Shown piece by piece: positions 22,973 through 30,122 of a DNA stretch of 32,000 nucleotides (position 1 is its first letter; each line of letters starts with the position of its first letter). Source of the stretch: Chloroflexota bacterium (GTDB lineage Bacteria; Chloroflexota; Anaerolineae; Anaerolineales; Villigracilaceae); NCBI GenBank assembly GCA_016191955.1, contig JACPVC010000226.1, positions 1 through 32,000 of the forward strand, in the 5' to 3' direction. Both the position numbers and the translations under genes were made by a program. A model generated the notes under the pieces. That model was not told where the DNA came from and made no database searches. It worked only from the letters and a program-made list of their open reading frames with translations.

Positions 22973-24934
22973 ATGTTTACTCATGAGCAAATAGAAGCGA
23001 AGCTTGAGAGAATCCTTTTAAAGGTTGAACGACCCGGCCGCTATGTGGGCGGTGAACTTAACGCTACCATCAAGGATTGGGACAAAGCGCAAACCCGTGT
23101 TGCCTTTGTTTTCCCCGATATTTACGACATCGGCGTTTCCAACGTCGGTTTGAAGGTTCTGTACGACCAGGTCAACCAACGGGAGGATACGCTTGCCGAA
23201 CGCGCCTATGCTCCCTGGTTTGACATGGAAGCGTTGATGCGCGAACACGGGATTCCGCTCTACGCGCTCGAATCAAAACGACCTTTAGCCTGCTTCGACC
23301 TCATCGGCTTTTCCCTCCCCTACGAGACTCTCTACACCAACGCCCTTAACATCCTCGACCTCGCGGGCATCCCGGTCCGCGCAGAGGAACGGGATGACTC
23401 GCACCCCATCATCATCGCAGGCGGACATTCCGCCACCAACCCCGAGCCCATGCATGCCTTTATCGACGCGTTCGTGATCGGCGAAGGCGAGGAAGTCATC
23501 CATGACATCATCGACGCGATACAGGACTTTAAAAGAAAGAGGAAAGACGAAAGAAATGAACTCTTTCATCTTTCTTCTTTCGCTGCTAAGACAGTTCTGC
23601 TTCAAAGGCTTGTAACCATCCCCGGCGTGTACGTGCCGCGTTACTATCAAACATCCTACATGGACGACGGCACTGTTGCCGTCACCGAACCAACCATCCC
23701 CGAAGCGCCGAAGTTAATTAACAAGCGCATTGTGGCGAAACTGCCGCCGCCGCCCATCAAGTTCATCGTGCCGAACATCGACGTGGTGCATAACCGCGTC
23801 TCGGTCGAGATCATGCGTGGATGCACCCGCGGATGCCGATTCTGCCAGGCAGGCATGATCACGCGCCCGGTCCGTGAACGAAGCGTGGAAGAGGTCGTGG
23901 ATGCCGCCGATGCAGCCATCCGCTCGACGGGATTTGAAGAGCTGGCGTTGATGTCGCTCTCTTCCTCCGATTACACCTATATCAAAGACCTGGTAGATGC
24001 GATCAGTAAACGCTTCGAAGGACGCAAACTGACCGTGTCTCTGCCTTCTTTGCGTATTGAGTCCGTTTCTGTTGAGCTAATGGAAAAGCTCAAACAGCAT
24101 CGCTCCGGCGGGTTCACGCTCGCCCCCGAAGCCGCCAGTGAACGGATGCGCCGCATCATCAACAAGTTCATCCCCGATGAAGACATCATCAGGACCACGA
24201 ACGAAATCTACAGCCGCGGCTGGACGACGATCAAGCTGTATTTCATGATCGGTCACCCCAGTGAGACGCTCGAAGATGTGCAAGCCATCGCCGACTTGTG
24301 CAAACGCGTCATCGCCGAAGGACGCAAAGTGGCGGGTTGGAAGGTCAAACTCAATGCGGGTGTGAGCACCTTTGTACCCAAGCCGCAGACCCCCTTCCAG
24401 TGGGTCTCATGCGATACGCGCGACAATATCCTTGAAAAACAGGCATTGCTCAAACGCCAGTTGATGAAGGATAAGAATATCAAACTGAGTTGGACGAAGC
24501 CCGACGATACCCTCGTGGAAGCCTGGCTCTCGCGCGGTGACCGCCGCATGGCAGAAGTTATTTACAGCGCATGGAAAAAAGGCGCAAAGTTTGACGCCTG
24601 GGAAGAAGGGCGTAAGTTCGACACCTGGATGGAAGCCTTCAACGAACATGGCATCGACCCAGCCTTCTACACCTACCGACAGCGCCGCACAGATGAGGTC
24701 TTCCCGTGGGAACACATCACCGCCGCCGTGCGCAAAAACTTCCTCTTCCAGGATTTCCGCATGTCGCTCGAAGGACAAATCCGCGTGGACTGCCGCTTGA
24801 ACTGCTTTGCCTGCGGTATCCTGCCGACCTTTGCAAACCTACGCCGTGAAAATCCCGGTGAAGGCTGGAAGTGTCCCGAAGTCAAAACCCCTGCCCGCAA
24901 AATGGAAATGGAATTGCCGTTGGTGGGTGATTGA
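22973..24934 (+). CDS. TIGR03960-family radical SAM protein
   Basis: This 653-residue protein starts at an ATG placed directly after a TATAAT box. Residues about 35-170 resemble a B12-binding-type N-terminal domain (FPDIYDIGVSNVGLKVLYD; IIIAGGHSATNPEPMHAF; VIGEGEEVIHDI). The radical SAM cluster motif is Cys284, Cys288, Cys291 (CTRGCRFC). The C-terminus carries another Cys group (Cys607, Cys611, Cys614). This matches TIGR03960, whose genes normally stand beside or are fused to a DUF2344 (TIGR03936) gene, as at 25528 here. The reaction of the family is not established to my knowledge. A palindromic repeat is inserted in frame at residues 188-203, between the N-terminal domain and LLQRLVTIPGVYVP. 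Confidence 0.9.
   Translation: MFTHEQIEAKLERILLKVERPGRYVGGELNATIKDWDKAQTRVAFVFPDIYDIGVSNVGLKVLYDQVNQREDTLAERAYAPWFDMEALMREHGIPLYALESKRPLACFDLIGFSLPYETLYTNALNILDLAGIPVRAEERDDSHPIIIAGGHSATNPEPMHAFIDAFVIGEGEEVIHDIIDAIQDFKRKRKDERNELFHLSSFAAKTVLLQRLVTIPGVYVPRYYQTSYMDDGTVAVTEPTIPEAPKLINKRIVAKLPPPPIKFIVPNIDVVHNRVSVEIMRGCTRGCRFCQAGMITRPVRERSVEEVVDAADAAIRSTGFEELALMSLSSSDYTYIKDLVDAISKRFEGRKLTVSLPSLRIESVSVELMEKLKQHRSGGFTLAPEAASERMRRIINKFIPDEDIIRTTNEIYSRGWTTIKLYFMIGHPSETLEDVQAIADLCKRVIAEGRKVAGWKVKLNAGVSTFVPKPQTPFQWVSCDTRDNILEKQALLKRQLMKDKNIKLSWTKPDDTLVEAWLSRGDRRMAEVIYSAWKKGAKFDAWEEGRKFDTWMEAFNEHGIDPAFYTYRQRRTDEVFPWEHITAAVRKNFLFQDFRMSLEGQIRVDCRLNCFACGILPTFANLRRENPGEGWKCPEVKTPARKMEMELPLVGD
23535..23581. 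repeat. in-frame 'gaaagaggaaagacgaaag' inverted repeat inside the radical SAM gene
   Basis: The 19-base arms gaaagaggaaagacgaaag (23535-23553) and ctttcatctttcttctttc (23563-23581) pair with two mismatches and a nine-base loop. They encode the charged segment KRKDERNELFHLSSF in frame, where the family has no conserved sequence. Confidence 0.7.
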
Positions 24935-24942
24935 AAAATTTT

Positions 24943-24990
24943 GTACAGCGAGATTTATCTCGCGATACAGCGACATAAATGTCGCGGTAC
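24943..24990. repeat. 'gtacagcgaga...tcgcggtac' double-hairpin repeat
   Basis: This intergenic copy of the element found in frame at 18866-18914 fills most of the gap between the radical SAM stop and the DinB-like start. It contains an ATG (24979) in frame with the next gene. Confidence 0.85.
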
Positions 24991-24999
24991 TTTTCATTC

Positions 25000-25524
25000 A
25001 TGAACAAAACCATCCTCCTCGAACGCCTGCAACATGAACGTGATCAGTTTGAACTACTGCTGAACCGCATCGGTTTTGCACGCCAGTTGACCATGCGCGG
25101 CGTGGTCGGCGGGCTGACCGTCAAAGACCTGGTGGCAGAGGTACTTTCGCATGAGCAATTCATCGCGGACCGCTTGAGTGAAATCCTGCACGGCGAAACC
25201 TACTCTCCATCGGCGTCGTTTACAGCGCTGGAAAATTTTCAGCGTGAATACGGCTATCCCGATTACGAATCCCCGCTGATCGAAAAAGACAAGCACAACC
25301 TGTTGGTTTTGGATACCTACAAAAATATCGAATTCGACGAGATCGTCTCGCAGGAACTTGCCGTGTATTCGAGCATCGTTGAATCGATGGAAAAACTTAC
25401 CCAGCATCAATGCCTCGACCACGACCTGCTCCATCGGGTTGCCGAGCATACCTATCGTCCTTACCGCCGCGCCAGCACATTGATCCATCGCTGGCTAAAA
25501 CGAATTGCCTCAGAGCCAAAATAA
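25000..25524 (+). CDS. DinB-like four-helix-bundle protein
   Basis: This 174-residue protein starts at ATG 25000 (MNKTILLERLQHERDQFELL); an in-frame ATG at 24979 lies in the repeat and would add seven residues. Neither has a good ribosome site. The pattern LTVKDLVAEVLSHEQFIADRL (about residues 39-58), with a conserved-type His, and later HDLLHRVAEHTYRPYRR fits a DinB/YfiT-like metal-binding helical bundle. Such proteins often serve as thiol-dependent transferases, but the substrate here is unknown. It lies between the radical SAM gene and its DUF2344 partner, three bases before the latter, so it is probably translated with them. Confidence 0.75.
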   Translation: MNKTILLERLQHERDQFELLLNRIGFARQLTMRGVVGGLTVKDLVAEVLSHEQFIADRLSEILHGETYSPSASFTALENFQREYGYPDYESPLIEKDKHNLLVLDTYKNIEFDEIVSQELAVYSSIVESMEKLTQHQCLDHDLLHRVAEHTYRPYRRASTLIHRWLKRIASEPK

Positions 25525-25527
25525 ACC

Positions 25528-26157
25528 ATGCGTGTTCGAATCACTTTCAGCAAACAGGGTCCCTTGCGCTACATTGGTCATCTTGACCTGCATCGCGTCT
25601 GGGAACGTGCCATGCGCCGCGCCGACCTGCCTATTTCCTATTCACAGGGGTTTCATCCTCAACCCAAGATCAGTCTCGCCGCCGCCCTGCCGCTGGGGTT
25701 TTCCTCCCGCGCCGAAGTACTGGACGTGCGCCTGAATGAAGATATTCCCACCGAAGAGATTTTCACGCGGCTGAAAGACAACCTTCCGCCCGATATCAAA
25801 GTGACGGATGTGCAGTCAGTGGATGAACGGCTGCCCGCTTTGCAAACGACGGTGGTATCAGCAGCGTACGATGTCCATTTAACGGAACCCGTTGACGGGT
25901 CCGAGTTGAAGCGCAAGGTGGAAAAAATAATGAACGCCGAGTCGCTCATCCGCGAACGGCGCGGCAAGACATACGACCTGCGTCCGCTGATCGAAATGTT
26001 GAGCGTTATCACGCAAGCCGATGGCACATCCTGGCTCAAGATGACTCTCGCCGCCCGCGAAGGCGCAACGGGGCGACCGGAAGAAGTGTTATCAGTGTTG
26101 GAGATCGAACCTGATACCGCCCGCGTCGAACGCACGCGTTTGATCTTCCAAAGTTAA
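25528..26157 (+). CDS. DUF2344 (TIGR03936) protein, partner of the radical SAM protein
   Basis: This 209-residue protein begins MRVRITFSKQGPLRYIGHLD. The N-terminal features FSKQGPLRYIGHLDLHRVWERAMRR and SQGFHPQPKISLAAALPLG are characteristic of DUF2344, which is found beside or fused to TIGR03960 radical SAM proteins. Its role is unknown; the fixed pairing suggests joint action on a common RNA or protein target. It starts three bases after the DinB-like stop, implying an operon. The next gene lies 189 bases downstream. Confidence 0.88.
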   Translation: MRVRITFSKQGPLRYIGHLDLHRVWERAMRRADLPISYSQGFHPQPKISLAAALPLGFSSRAEVLDVRLNEDIPTEEIFTRLKDNLPPDIKVTDVQSVDERLPALQTTVVSAAYDVHLTEPVDGSELKRKVEKIMNAESLIRERRGKTYDLRPLIEMLSVITQADGTSWLKMTLAAREGATGRPEEVLSVLEIEPDTARVERTRLIFQS

Positions 26158-26269
26158 TCTGGTTGAGTAAAATAAGCCAAAAGTTCTATTGCTTTTTCGC
26201 ACTGCTTCAGTACAATTACAAAGTATCGCATAAATTCGTAAACAGAAAATTCGGTTTTACTCGAAATTT

Positions 26270-26296
26270 TTGACCAAAAGTTTACTTATTTATAAG
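26270..26296 (+). promoter_or_regulatory. possible promoter of the PrsW-like gene
   Basis: TTGACC (26270-26275) and TATAAG (26291-26296) lie in the AT-rich 189-base gap, with a 15-base spacer that is shorter than ideal. TGGAGGA precedes the ATG at 26347. Confidence 0.4.
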
Positions 26297-26346
26297 ACAA
26301 GCGATAGCCGCGTTATCCAAAATCTCAATTCACTGGAGGAATTTTT

Positions 26347-27330
26347 ATGGCAATCCTGGCTGCAATTCCCATGGCGTTCATACCGGCATTCTTCTTTTCA
26401 TGGTTCCTGTACTGGCTCGACCGTTACGAAAAGGAACCGCGTTGGCTGCTCCTGATGACCTTCTTCTGGGGCGGCTTCGTCGCCATTATCGGAACATTGA
26501 TCGTTGCATCCATTTTCGAGGTCGGGTTCAGCTTTGTCCTTCAAGATGCCGTCCTTGAAGATATTGCAGGGGGATCGATCACCGCGCCCCTAGTGGAAGA
26601 ATTCATGAAGGGCATCGCGGTGCTGCTGGTCTTCCTGATGTTCCGCAAAGAGTTCGACTCGATCCTCGACGGCATCATCTACGGCGGCATTGCCGGGCTG
26701 GGTTTCGCCGCCACCGAGAACGTGTTCTACTTCCTCGGTCAATATTCCGACGCCGGTTGGGGCGGCATGTTCGCCAACTTTGCCCTGCGTGTGGGCGTGT
26801 TCGCATGGGGTCACCCCTTCTACACGGCATTCACCGGCTTGGGCTTTGCCGTGGCGCGCACGAACAAAAACATTCTGGTCAAGTTGCTCGCGCCTATCGT
26901 CGGTTATTTCCTTGCCGTGTTCGCTCACTCCTTCCATAACACCACGCTTGTATTCGTCACCGGGTTGGGCAGCCTTGCCTTTGTCATTTTGCTCGAATGG
27001 GCAAGCTGGGTCATCTTCCTCGGTTTCATCATCTGGATGATCCGCCGCGAACAAGGCATGTTGAAGAAGCAACTGCGCGAGGAAGTATCGAACGGCTTAA
27101 TCAACGAAGCGCAATACAATACCGCCGTGTCCTACTTCCAGTTCGGCGCTCGCATGGCTGCCCTTAGCGGCGGAGTGTATCGCGCCACCAGCCACTTCTA
27201 TCAATATTTAGGCGAACTTGCGCACAAGAAGGAACAGTTCTCAAAATTCGGCGACGAAAGAGGGAACGCCGCCATCATTGGAAAGCTGCGCGCGAACATC
27301 GCCAGCCTCGCACCTCAAGCGAAGACGTAG
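26347..27330 (+). CDS. PrsW-family intramembrane protease
   Basis: This 327-residue membrane protein has a TGGAGGA ribosome site. The PrsW signatures are present: APLVEEFMKG with Glu84, Glu85 and Lys88; ILDGIIYGGIAGLGFAATEN with Glu124; GHPFYTAFTG with His156; and FAHSFHNTT with His194 and His197. About eight hydrophobic helices precede a charged cytoplasmic tail of about 90 residues (from RREQGMLKKQL). PrsW in Bacillus subtilis makes the first cut of an anti-sigma factor; the substrate here is not known, and no sigma or anti-sigma gene is in the window. The gene is monocistronic, with a terminator behind it. Confidence 0.9.
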   Translation: MAILAAIPMAFIPAFFFSWFLYWLDRYEKEPRWLLLMTFFWGGFVAIIGTLIVASIFEVGFSFVLQDAVLEDIAGGSITAPLVEEFMKGIAVLLVFLMFRKEFDSILDGIIYGGIAGLGFAATENVFYFLGQYSDAGWGGMFANFALRVGVFAWGHPFYTAFTGLGFAVARTNKNILVKLLAPIVGYFLAVFAHSFHNTTLVFVTGLGSLAFVILLEWASWVIFLGFIIWMIRREQGMLKKQLREEVSNGLINEAQYNTAVSYFQFGARMAALSGGVYRATSHFYQYLGELAHKKEQFSKFGDERGNAAIIGKLRANIASLAPQAKT

Positions 27331-27338
27331 GTACCCCG

Positions 27339-27367
27339 CTCTCGAAGGGGCTAAGCCTCTTCGAGAG
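27339..27367. repeat. hairpin related to 19881-19911
   Basis: ctctcgaaggggct and agcctcttcgagag pair with one mismatch. The core ggctaagcc and the ctctc ends resemble the element at 19881-19911. Confidence 0.65.
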
Positions 27368-27393
27368 TTATACATGCCTCATTCATAGGACAT

Positions 27394-27422
27394 GGGCTGG
27401 CGGCTGCTCCGTCAGCCCTTTT
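27394..27422 (+). terminator. Rho-independent terminator after the PrsW gene
   Basis: gggctggcgg (27394-27403) pairs with ccgtcagccc (27409-27418), including one G-U pair, with loop ctgct and a T4 run. Confidence 0.8.
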
Positions 27423-27451
27423 CTACGCCTATGGTAAAATTCGCTTCGCTC

Positions 27452-27526
27452 GCCCCCATAGCTCAGTGGACAGAGCGACGGCCTCCGGAGCCGTAGAGCG
27501 CAGTTCGAGTCTGCGTGGGGGTGCCA
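27452..27526 (+). tRNA. tRNA-Arg (anticodon CCG)
   Basis: A complete cloverleaf is visible. The acceptor stem GCCCCCA pairs with TGGGGGT (first pair G-U). The D stem is GCTC/GAGC, the anticodon stem ACGGC/GCCGT with loop CTCCGGA (anticodon CCG at 27485-27487), a four-base variable loop, and the T arm CGCAG-TTCGAGT-CTGCG. The discriminator base is G and CCA is encoded. It reads the Arg codon CGG. Confidence 0.95.
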
Positions 27527-27527
27527 A

Positions 27528-27560
27528 ACATCCGCTCATCATGGCGGATGTATTCTTTTA
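27528..27560 (+). terminator. terminator of the tRNA gene
   Basis: acatccgc (27528-27535) and gcggatgt (27544-27551) form an 8-bp stem followed by attctttta, directly after the tRNA CCA end. Confidence 0.75.
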
Positions 27561-27628
27561 ATCACTCATACCAACAGCTGCGCTCTGATAGACCCTTTTA
27601 TCTTACGAAAGACTACCCAGTTTTTGGA

Positions 27629-27634
27629 TACAAT
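27629..27634 (+). promoter_or_regulatory. -10 box of the SH3b lipoprotein gene (leaderless)
   Basis: TACAAT ends six bases before the GTG start at 27641. No ribosome site is seen, so the mRNA is probably leaderless. Confidence 0.5.
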
Positions 27635-27640
27635 TACGAA

Positions 27641-28702
27641 GTGAACCATAAAAAACTAAGCGCATTGATTGTCACCATCTTATTTTGCAGCGGTTGTGAC
27701 GCCACTCCCACAACACCTTCAATTGCCCTGCCGGAATTTGTCACTGCTACATTGCCTGCCACCTCCGCCCCCATCACCACACAGACTTCACCCTCGCCAA
27801 CGACAGCGCCTACGATTGCACCGCTTGCAGGCACGACGACCAGCGAGGTCAACGTACGCGTGGACACATCCACGGCGAGCGAGTCACTAGGGACGATCCC
27901 TGCATTCAGCACGGTTCAGATCGTTGGCAAGGACATCAGCGGAATTTGGTTTCGAATCCTCTATAACAACGACGCCGGCTGGGTGCGGGCAGACTATGTG
28001 CAAGTGTCAGATGTGACAGCGGAGATTCCTGTTTGGGGCGCGGAGACAGGCAGCGGGTCCGCGGGACGAGGCGTGATCTTGAGAGGAGTCTACGTCCGCA
28101 GTGGACCCGGCAAGGATTTTGATTCCCTCGGCTTGTTGAATCAAAACGACGTGGTCTCCATTCTTGGAAAAGATTCTTCAGGCGCATGGATGAAGATCGC
28201 ATATCCCGCCTCGGCAGATGGAACGGGCTGGGTGGCAGCAGAGTATCTACAGATCGATAACGCAGGCAATATCCCAACCCTTGATGAGGCAACCGAGGTG
28301 ACGGCTACAAACACGCCGGAAAGTTCGAGTTCAGTCCCCGCACAAACTGCATTGACAGATGGTGACACCGCCGATGCGCCACTTGCAATATTCGTCCTCT
28401 CCCCGGCGGCTGTACGTGCAGTGCAATTTCAGGGTGAAGTCTCTGCCGCGGACGGCGAAGATTGGATCGGCTTTTCTTCACAAAGTGATGATGTTGTAAT
28501 CCAAGTCTTATGTGAATCGGGCGGCATTAAAGTAGAATTGCTTCAAACGGCGGCCGCGCCCAGCCTAATGGAATTGGATTGCGGCGGTGTTCAAAATTTT
28601 CAAATTACCGAGGGGCAGAATTATTTTTTACGAATATTACCGGTATTGAACAGCGACCAAACTTCCATAAAATATGAATTGAAGATCAAGGTCAGCGAAT
28701 AG
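27641..28702 (+). CDS. lipoprotein with two bacterial SH3 domains
   Basis: This 353-residue protein starts at GTG 27641, giving M-NHKKLSALIVTILFCSGC, a lipoprotein-type signal peptide with a slightly atypical lipobox (CSGC). The frame continues upstream to 27515, but that part overlaps the tRNA and its terminator and is rejected. After a Thr/Pro-rich linker come two SH3b domains (SEVNVRVDTSTASESLGTIP...GWVRADYVQV and GVYVRSGPGKDFDSLGLL...GWVAAEYLQI). The C-terminal domain of about 100 residues (GEDWIGFSSQSDDVVIQVL) resembles a pre-peptidase-type beta-sandwich. SH3b domains usually bind cell-wall components. The gene is followed by a FecR lipoprotein 22 bases on. Confidence 0.85.
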   Translation: MNHKKLSALIVTILFCSGCDATPTTPSIALPEFVTATLPATSAPITTQTSPSPTTAPTIAPLAGTTTSEVNVRVDTSTASESLGTIPAFSTVQIVGKDISGIWFRILYNNDAGWVRADYVQVSDVTAEIPVWGAETGSGSAGRGVILRGVYVRSGPGKDFDSLGLLNQNDVVSILGKDSSGAWMKIAYPASADGTGWVAAEYLQIDNAGNIPTLDEATEVTATNTPESSSSVPAQTALTDGDTADAPLAIFVLSPAAVRAVQFQGEVSAADGEDWIGFSSQSDDVVIQVLCESGGIKVELLQTAAAPSLMELDCGGVQNFQITEGQNYFLRILPVLNSDQTSIKYELKIKVSE

Positions 28703-28724
28703 AAAAAAACGAACGGAGAGAGAA

Positions 28725-29924
28725 ATGAAAAAAAATCCCATCCTTTTATTGGTGCTTCTTGCGGCATTTGCTGTACTCGCAGGCTGCCAAACCGAAGAAG
28801 CATCGACCTCGTTATCAGCCACGTTGAGCGAACTTTCAGGGCTGGTGGAAATGAAACAAGCTGAGCAAGATGCGTTTGCCCCCGCTGCTCAAAGCGCTGT
28901 GTTGGACGTCAATGGACAGATCCAAACCGGGGATGATGGACGTGCGCGCCTCGATCTCTCCTCAGGGACGATCATCCGCGTGGCGCCGTCCTCGCTGTTT
29001 ACATTGACCTCGAACGATGAAGTGGAAGGCGGGCTGCTCACCAAGATCAAACTCGAAGCAGGGAAAATTTTCATCGTCCTCAACGGCGGGCAGGCAGATG
29101 TGGAAACTCCATCCGGCGTGGCTTCGGTGCGCGGGTCATATCTAAAAGTGGAAGTTGACCCTATCACAAAAGATATATACATCACCTGTCTTGAAGGCAC
29201 CTGTTCGGCAACCGGCCCAAATGGAGAACAGATCATTTTTACAGATGGGCAAAAAGTGACCCTCTTTCATCAAAATGAAGATGGCACATGGGATTCTCCC
29301 TTGCTTGGTCCCATGACCCTGGAAGATTTTGAAGAGTGGCTTGAGAACAACAACGACGGAGAAACCAAAAAATATTACGACGAGGGTGTTGCCAAGCTTT
29401 TGGAAGCCACAGACACTCCCACCGAAGCCCCCACAGAGGAACCGACAGATGTGCCGCCCACTGAGATCGATTCTGCGGGTGGGCAGGGCGATTCAAGTAA
29501 TGCCTGTTCTCAATTGCAGGAACCGGCAAATGGCGGCACTCTTGGTAAGATCGGGCAGGTAAAGTTTGCATGGAGCGAACAGCCCAACGCTCAAACCTAT
29601 GTGCTGACCTTTGTCAAAGAAGATGGCACCACGGCAAAGATCATGACCGACACCAACAGCGCGGAGTTCTACATCGAAGTCCTTCCGGCGGGCGGAGATT
29701 ATCAATGGTTTGTAACAGCTTACGGCGCGGATGGAAGCGAGCTTTGTACGTCCACTTCCTCCACATTCTCGAAGCCGAAGGCAGACCCCACGGAAAAGGC
29801 CAAACCAGAAAAAGACCCAAATAAACTTGAACCGGGCGCAACGGAAGATCCTAATTGCAGCATAGATCCGTGTTCCAGCCCTTCATGTGCAGGATATGAC
29901 CCATATTATTGTGGCGGATACTAA
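28725..29924 (+). CDS. FecR-domain lipoprotein with Cys-rich tail
   Basis: This 399-residue protein has a lipoprotein signal peptide with lipobox LAGC (Cys21) and GGAGAGAG before its ATG. A FecR-type beta domain spans about residues 60-165 (NGQIQTGDDGRARLDLSSGT; VETPSGVASVRGSYLKVEV). A Thr/Pro/Glu linker (ATDTPTEAPTEEPTDVPPTE) and a second beta domain follow. The tail is Cys-rich (NCSIDPCSSPSCAGYDPYYC). FecR domains normally sense or transmit envelope signals to sigma factors; no sigma factor is nearby. The protein sits directly before a CHASE2-cyclase gene, and CHASE2 cyclases often have FecR-like neighbours. Joint signalling is therefore plausible but not shown. Confidence 0.88.
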   Translation: MKKNPILLLVLLAAFAVLAGCQTEEASTSLSATLSELSGLVEMKQAEQDAFAPAAQSAVLDVNGQIQTGDDGRARLDLSSGTIIRVAPSSLFTLTSNDEVEGGLLTKIKLEAGKIFIVLNGGQADVETPSGVASVRGSYLKVEVDPITKDIYITCLEGTCSATGPNGEQIIFTDGQKVTLFHQNEDGTWDSPLLGPMTLEDFEEWLENNNDGETKKYYDEGVAKLLEATDTPTEAPTEEPTDVPPTEIDSAGGQGDSSNACSQLQEPANGGTLGKIGQVKFAWSEQPNAQTYVLTFVKEDGTTAKIMTDTNSAEFYIEVLPAGGDYQWFVTAYGADGSELCTSTSSTFSKPKADPTEKAKPEKDPNKLEPGATEDPNCSIDPCSSPSCAGYDPYYCGGY

Positions 29925-29984
29925 CTTTGGCAGTCCACTTTAATTGAGGGAGTGTCTAATTTCGTGAGCTTGCCAAAAGATTTG

Positions 29985-30053
29985 ACCACAGAGCCCACAG
30001 AGATCACGGAGAAAACCCTCAAAAATCTCTGTGAACTCCGTGATCTCCGTGGT
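29985..30053. repeat. 27-base imperfect inverted repeat built of 'cacagagat' units
   Basis: The left arm (29985-30011) and right arm (30027-30053) pair with five mismatches, each made of three about nine-base units. Weaker pairing extends outward (from about 29946 to 30092). It fills most of the 198-base gap between the FecR and cyclase genes, which shows no gene. A fragment of the same unit occurs inside the coding sequence at 19171-19195. Confidence 0.7.
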
Positions 30054-30122
30054 GAAAGATTCTCTTAGCCCATTCTTTTAGGCACTCTCTTGATTGAACC
30101 ATCGGAGTCAGGATAACCAACC

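Noticed and set aside
27515..27640. Upstream extension of the SH3b lipoprotein frame
   Set aside because: It overlaps the tRNA 3' end and its terminator and would place the signal peptide in the middle of the protein.
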